Positions 21,774 through 23,277 of a stretch of 23,277 bases of DNA are shown piece after piece (the stretch's first letter is position 1; each line of letters opens with the position of its first letter). Both the position numbers and the translations under genes were made by a program. The notes below the pieces were generated by a model. That model was not told where the DNA came from. It was given only the letters and a program-made list of their open reading frames with translations, and made no database searches. The DNA is taken from contig USAL01000019.1 of the NCBI GenBank assembly GCA_900552545.1, forward strand, positions 1 through 23,277. The letters run 5' to 3'. This stretch comes from an uncultured Sutterella sp. (lineage in GTDB: Bacteria; Pseudomonadota; Gammaproteobacteria; Burkholderiales; Burkholderiaceae_F).

Positions 21774-21827
21774 TTAAGAGCCCCTTAAGCCGCTGTTTAC
21801 AAGGCTTAAGCGCTTCTTAACCCACAA
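21774..21827. repeat. Phased TTAAG direct repeats upstream of the nitrite reductase
   Basis: TTAAG starts at 21774, 21785 and 21806, TTAAC at 21817 and a degenerate TTTAC at 21796, giving steps of 11, 11, 10 and 11 bp. One-turn spacing suggests several monomers of an OmpR/PhoB-type response regulator bound on one DNA face, 154-207 bp upstream of the start codon. The units resemble those before the TDT transporter (consensus TYAAGCG). Confidence 0.6.
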
Positions 21828-21875
21828 AAGACTCCACCTAGGAAGGAAGTAGGCATTAGGGTAATCCCCCTTGAA

Positions 21876-21886
21876 AAATGCATCTT
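21876..21886 (-). promoter_or_regulatory. NsrR-like half-site 2
   Basis: The minus strand reads AAGATGCATTT, identical to the enteric NsrR 11-bp half-site, 256 bp upstream of the nitrite reductase start and 138 bp from half-site 1 in the same orientation. The adjoining base pairs do not form a full inverted 11-1-11 site. Confidence 0.45.
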
Positions 21887-21988
21887 TCACCTCAAAACAG
21901 GCCAAAATAACCGCCGGTTTTGGCCTATTGGCCTAGCGTCAATCCTCGCCTTGGTGCATGGCGCCGTCTTTTGGCGATCACCCCCAGC

Positions 21989-22014
21989 AAAAACGGGACC
22001 CGTCTGGGTCCCGC
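21989..22014 (-). terminator. Rho-independent terminator of rimO
   Basis: On the minus strand CGGGACCC-AGAC-GGGTCCCG is a perfect 8-bp stem followed by TTTTT. It lies about 140 bp beyond the rimO stop and isolates the nitrite reductase from rimO transcription. Confidence 0.88.
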
Positions 22015-22039
22015 TTCGTGTGATTTCAAGCGAATTTTT

Positions 22040-22133
22040 GGCCTGTTTCGGGCCTGGTTTGGGCGTCTAGCCGGCTGCCGGCAGCCAGCCAAAACGCCCT
22101 CTTGGCCTGTTCCGGCCTGTTCTTGGCCTGTTC
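22040..22133. repeat. GGCCTG-type short repeats downstream of rimO
   Basis: TTGGCCTGTTC, CGGCCTGTTC and TTGGCCTGTTC lie head to tail at 22102-22133, and GGCCTGTTT and GGCCTGGTT at 22040 and 22052. A 14-bp perfect palindrome, GGCTGCCGGCAGCC, sits at 22073-22086. Further GGCCT copies occur at 21749, 21922 and 21930, and an inverted one at 21899. Confidence 0.55.
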
Positions 22134-22153
22134 GCGAATTTTCAGCCTTCGGT

Positions 22154-23277
22154 TCAGGCGTCTTTGCCCGTTACCTCGCGGCCCACGAGATCGTGCTCTT
22201 CGCTTGCCGTCACGCGCACGTCGACGAAGTCGCCGGGCTCAAGGTGCCGGTCGGTCGTCACGTAGATGACGCCGTCGATATCGGGCGCATCGGCCGTGGT
22301 GCGGCCCACTGCGACGCCGTCGGCGTCTTCGGACTCGTCGATGATGACGCGCTGCACGCTGCCGATCTTGGCCTTTAAAAGCTCGGCCGAGATCTCGGCC
22401 TGCACTTCCATGAAACGGCGGCGGCGCTCCTCGCGCACTTCGTCGGGAAGCTGCCCGGGCAGCGCATTGGCCTGCGCACCCTCAACGGGGCTGTAGGCAA
22501 AGCAGCCGACGCGATCAAGTTTCGCGTCGCGCAGGAAGTCGAGCAAGTACTCGAACTCCTCTTCGGTTTCGCCCGGAAAGCCCGCAATGAAGGTCGAGCG
22601 GATCGTGATGTTGGGGCAGATGCGGCGCCAGGCGGCGATGCGCTCAAGGTTCTTCTCGGCGCTCGCGGGCCGCTTCATCGCCTTCAGAACGCGCGGATGG
22701 GCGTGCTGAAACGGCACGTCGAGGTAGGGAAGGATCTTGCCCTCGGCCATGAGCTCGACCACGTCGTCGACCGACGGATAGGGATAGACGTAGTGCAGGC
22801 GCACCCAGGCATCAAGTTCGCCCAGTTCCTTGCAAAGCTCAAGAAGGCGCTGCTTCACGGGGCGCCCCTCGACAAAGCCCGTGCGGTACTTGAGGTCAAG
22901 CCCGTAGGCGCCGGTGTCCTGGCTGATGACGAGAAGCTCCTTGACGCCGCCTTCGACGAGGTTTCGGGCTTCCTTGATGATGCTTCCCACCGGGCGGCTC
23001 ACGAGGCCCCCGCGCAGATCGGGGATGATGCAGAAGGTGCAGTGATGCGCGCACCCTTCGCTGATCTTGAGATAGGCGTAGTGCGCGGGCGTGAGCTTTA
23101 ATCCCGCCTTGGGCACGAGCTCATCAAAGGGCTCATGCGCGCGCGGCAGCTGCTCGTGCACGAGCGCCATCGTCTCTTCAAGGCTGTCGGGACCGGTGAC
23201 GCCGATCACCTGCGGCACGCGCTCCTTGACCCAGTTGCTGCCGTCGGCGTTGGTCTTGCCGCCCAAGCAGCCCGTGA
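22154..23277 (-). CDS. rimO: Ribosomal protein S12 methylthiotransferase RimO, partial
   Basis: The gene runs off the right edge of the window; 374 codons are present and roughly the first 80-90 residues are missing. RimO adds a methylthio group to an aspartate of ribosomal protein S12. Visible are the end of the N-terminal cluster domain (GCLGGKTNADGSNW), the radical-SAM CX3CX2C motif in LKISEGCAHHCTFCIIP, LRGGLVSRPVG, VISQDTGAYG, YLDVPFQHAHPRVLKAMKRP, STFIAGFPGETEEEFEYLLDF and a C-terminal TRAM-type RNA-binding domain. The only start codon in the visible frame is a TTG at 23266, which falls inside the conserved GCLGGK and is not the real start. MiaB is excluded by the RimO-type VSRP and QHAHPRVL motifs. 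Confidence 0.95.
   Translation of the reverse strand, partial: TGCLGGKTNADGSNWVKERVPQVIGVTGPDSLEETMALVHEQLPRAHEPFDELVPKAGLKLTPAHYAYLKISEGCAHHCTFCIIPDLRGGLVSRPVGSIIKEARNLVEGGVKELLVISQDTGAYGLDLKYRTGFVEGRPVKQRLLELCKELGELDAWVRLHYVYPYPSVDDVVELMAEGKILPYLDVPFQHAHPRVLKAMKRPASAEKNLERIAAWRRICPNITIRSTFIAGFPGETEEEFEYLLDFLRDAKLDRVGCFAYSPVEGAQANALPGQLPDEVREERRRRFMEVQAEISAELLKAKIGSVQRVIIDESEDADGVAVGRTTADAPDIDGVIYVTTDRHLEPGDFVDVRVTASEEHDLVGREVTGKDA

Larger units (their letters stand above)
21621..22153 (-). promoter_or_regulatory. Long regulatory region upstream of the octaheme nitrite reductase
   Basis: No gene is seen in this 533-bp stretch. It holds two NsrR-like half-sites, a phased 11-bp repeat array, an inverted repeat AGGCCAAAA/TTTTGGCCT (21899-21907 and 21918-21926), a rimO terminator and numerous GGCCT repeats. 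I could not place a confident -10/-35 pair for the reductase gene, so it may depend on an activator. Confidence 0.6.

Overview
The window looks like two unrelated bacterial genomes joined at about position 3345-3375. Bases 1 to about 3360 resemble a gut clostridial (Faecalibacterium/Ruminococcaceae-like) genome: an ECF-type vitamin transporter S component, a divergent MocR/PdxR-like regulator, a membrane-anchored LCP-like protein and the first third of a MATE efflux pump. The rest has the gene content and order of a Sutterella/Parasutterella-type betaproteobacterium (Burkholderiales). At the joint one open frame begins as MATE and ends as the C-terminus of the sodium/glutamate symporter GltS. 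This is most simply a chimeric metagenome contig. The lineage names are my inference from protein family and synteny, not from a database search.

From 3.4 to 11.4 kb, all but one gene is on the minus strand and follows the conserved Burkholderiales block leuA - rpsO - pnp - tpiA - secG - tRNA-Leu(GAG). A TDT/SLAC1-family transporter (plus strand) sits between leuA and rpsO. After tRNA-Leu comes tRNA-Gln and a terminator, not the nuo (complex I) operon usually found there. A folded IS200/IS605-end-like or omega-RNA-like relic lies between pnp and tpiA.

From 11.6 to 18.8 kb there are two EamA/DMT transporters, a SAM-dependent methyltransferase, a large DUF748/AsmA-like envelope protein with an internal duplication, a small membrane protein and a YgbA-family (nitrosative stress) cysteine protein.

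From 18.9 to 22.2 kb is a respiratory/nitrosative module: a CcmI/NrfG-type cytochrome c maturation protein and an octaheme nitrite reductase of the TvNiR type. The reductase has seven CXXCH hemes, one CXXCK catalytic heme and a Tyr-x-Cys active-site pair. Its 533-bp upstream region has phased 11-bp direct repeats, two NsrR-like half-sites and many GGCCT repeats. Similar 11-bp repeats precede the TDT transporter, so one response regulator may control both. The window ends inside rimO.
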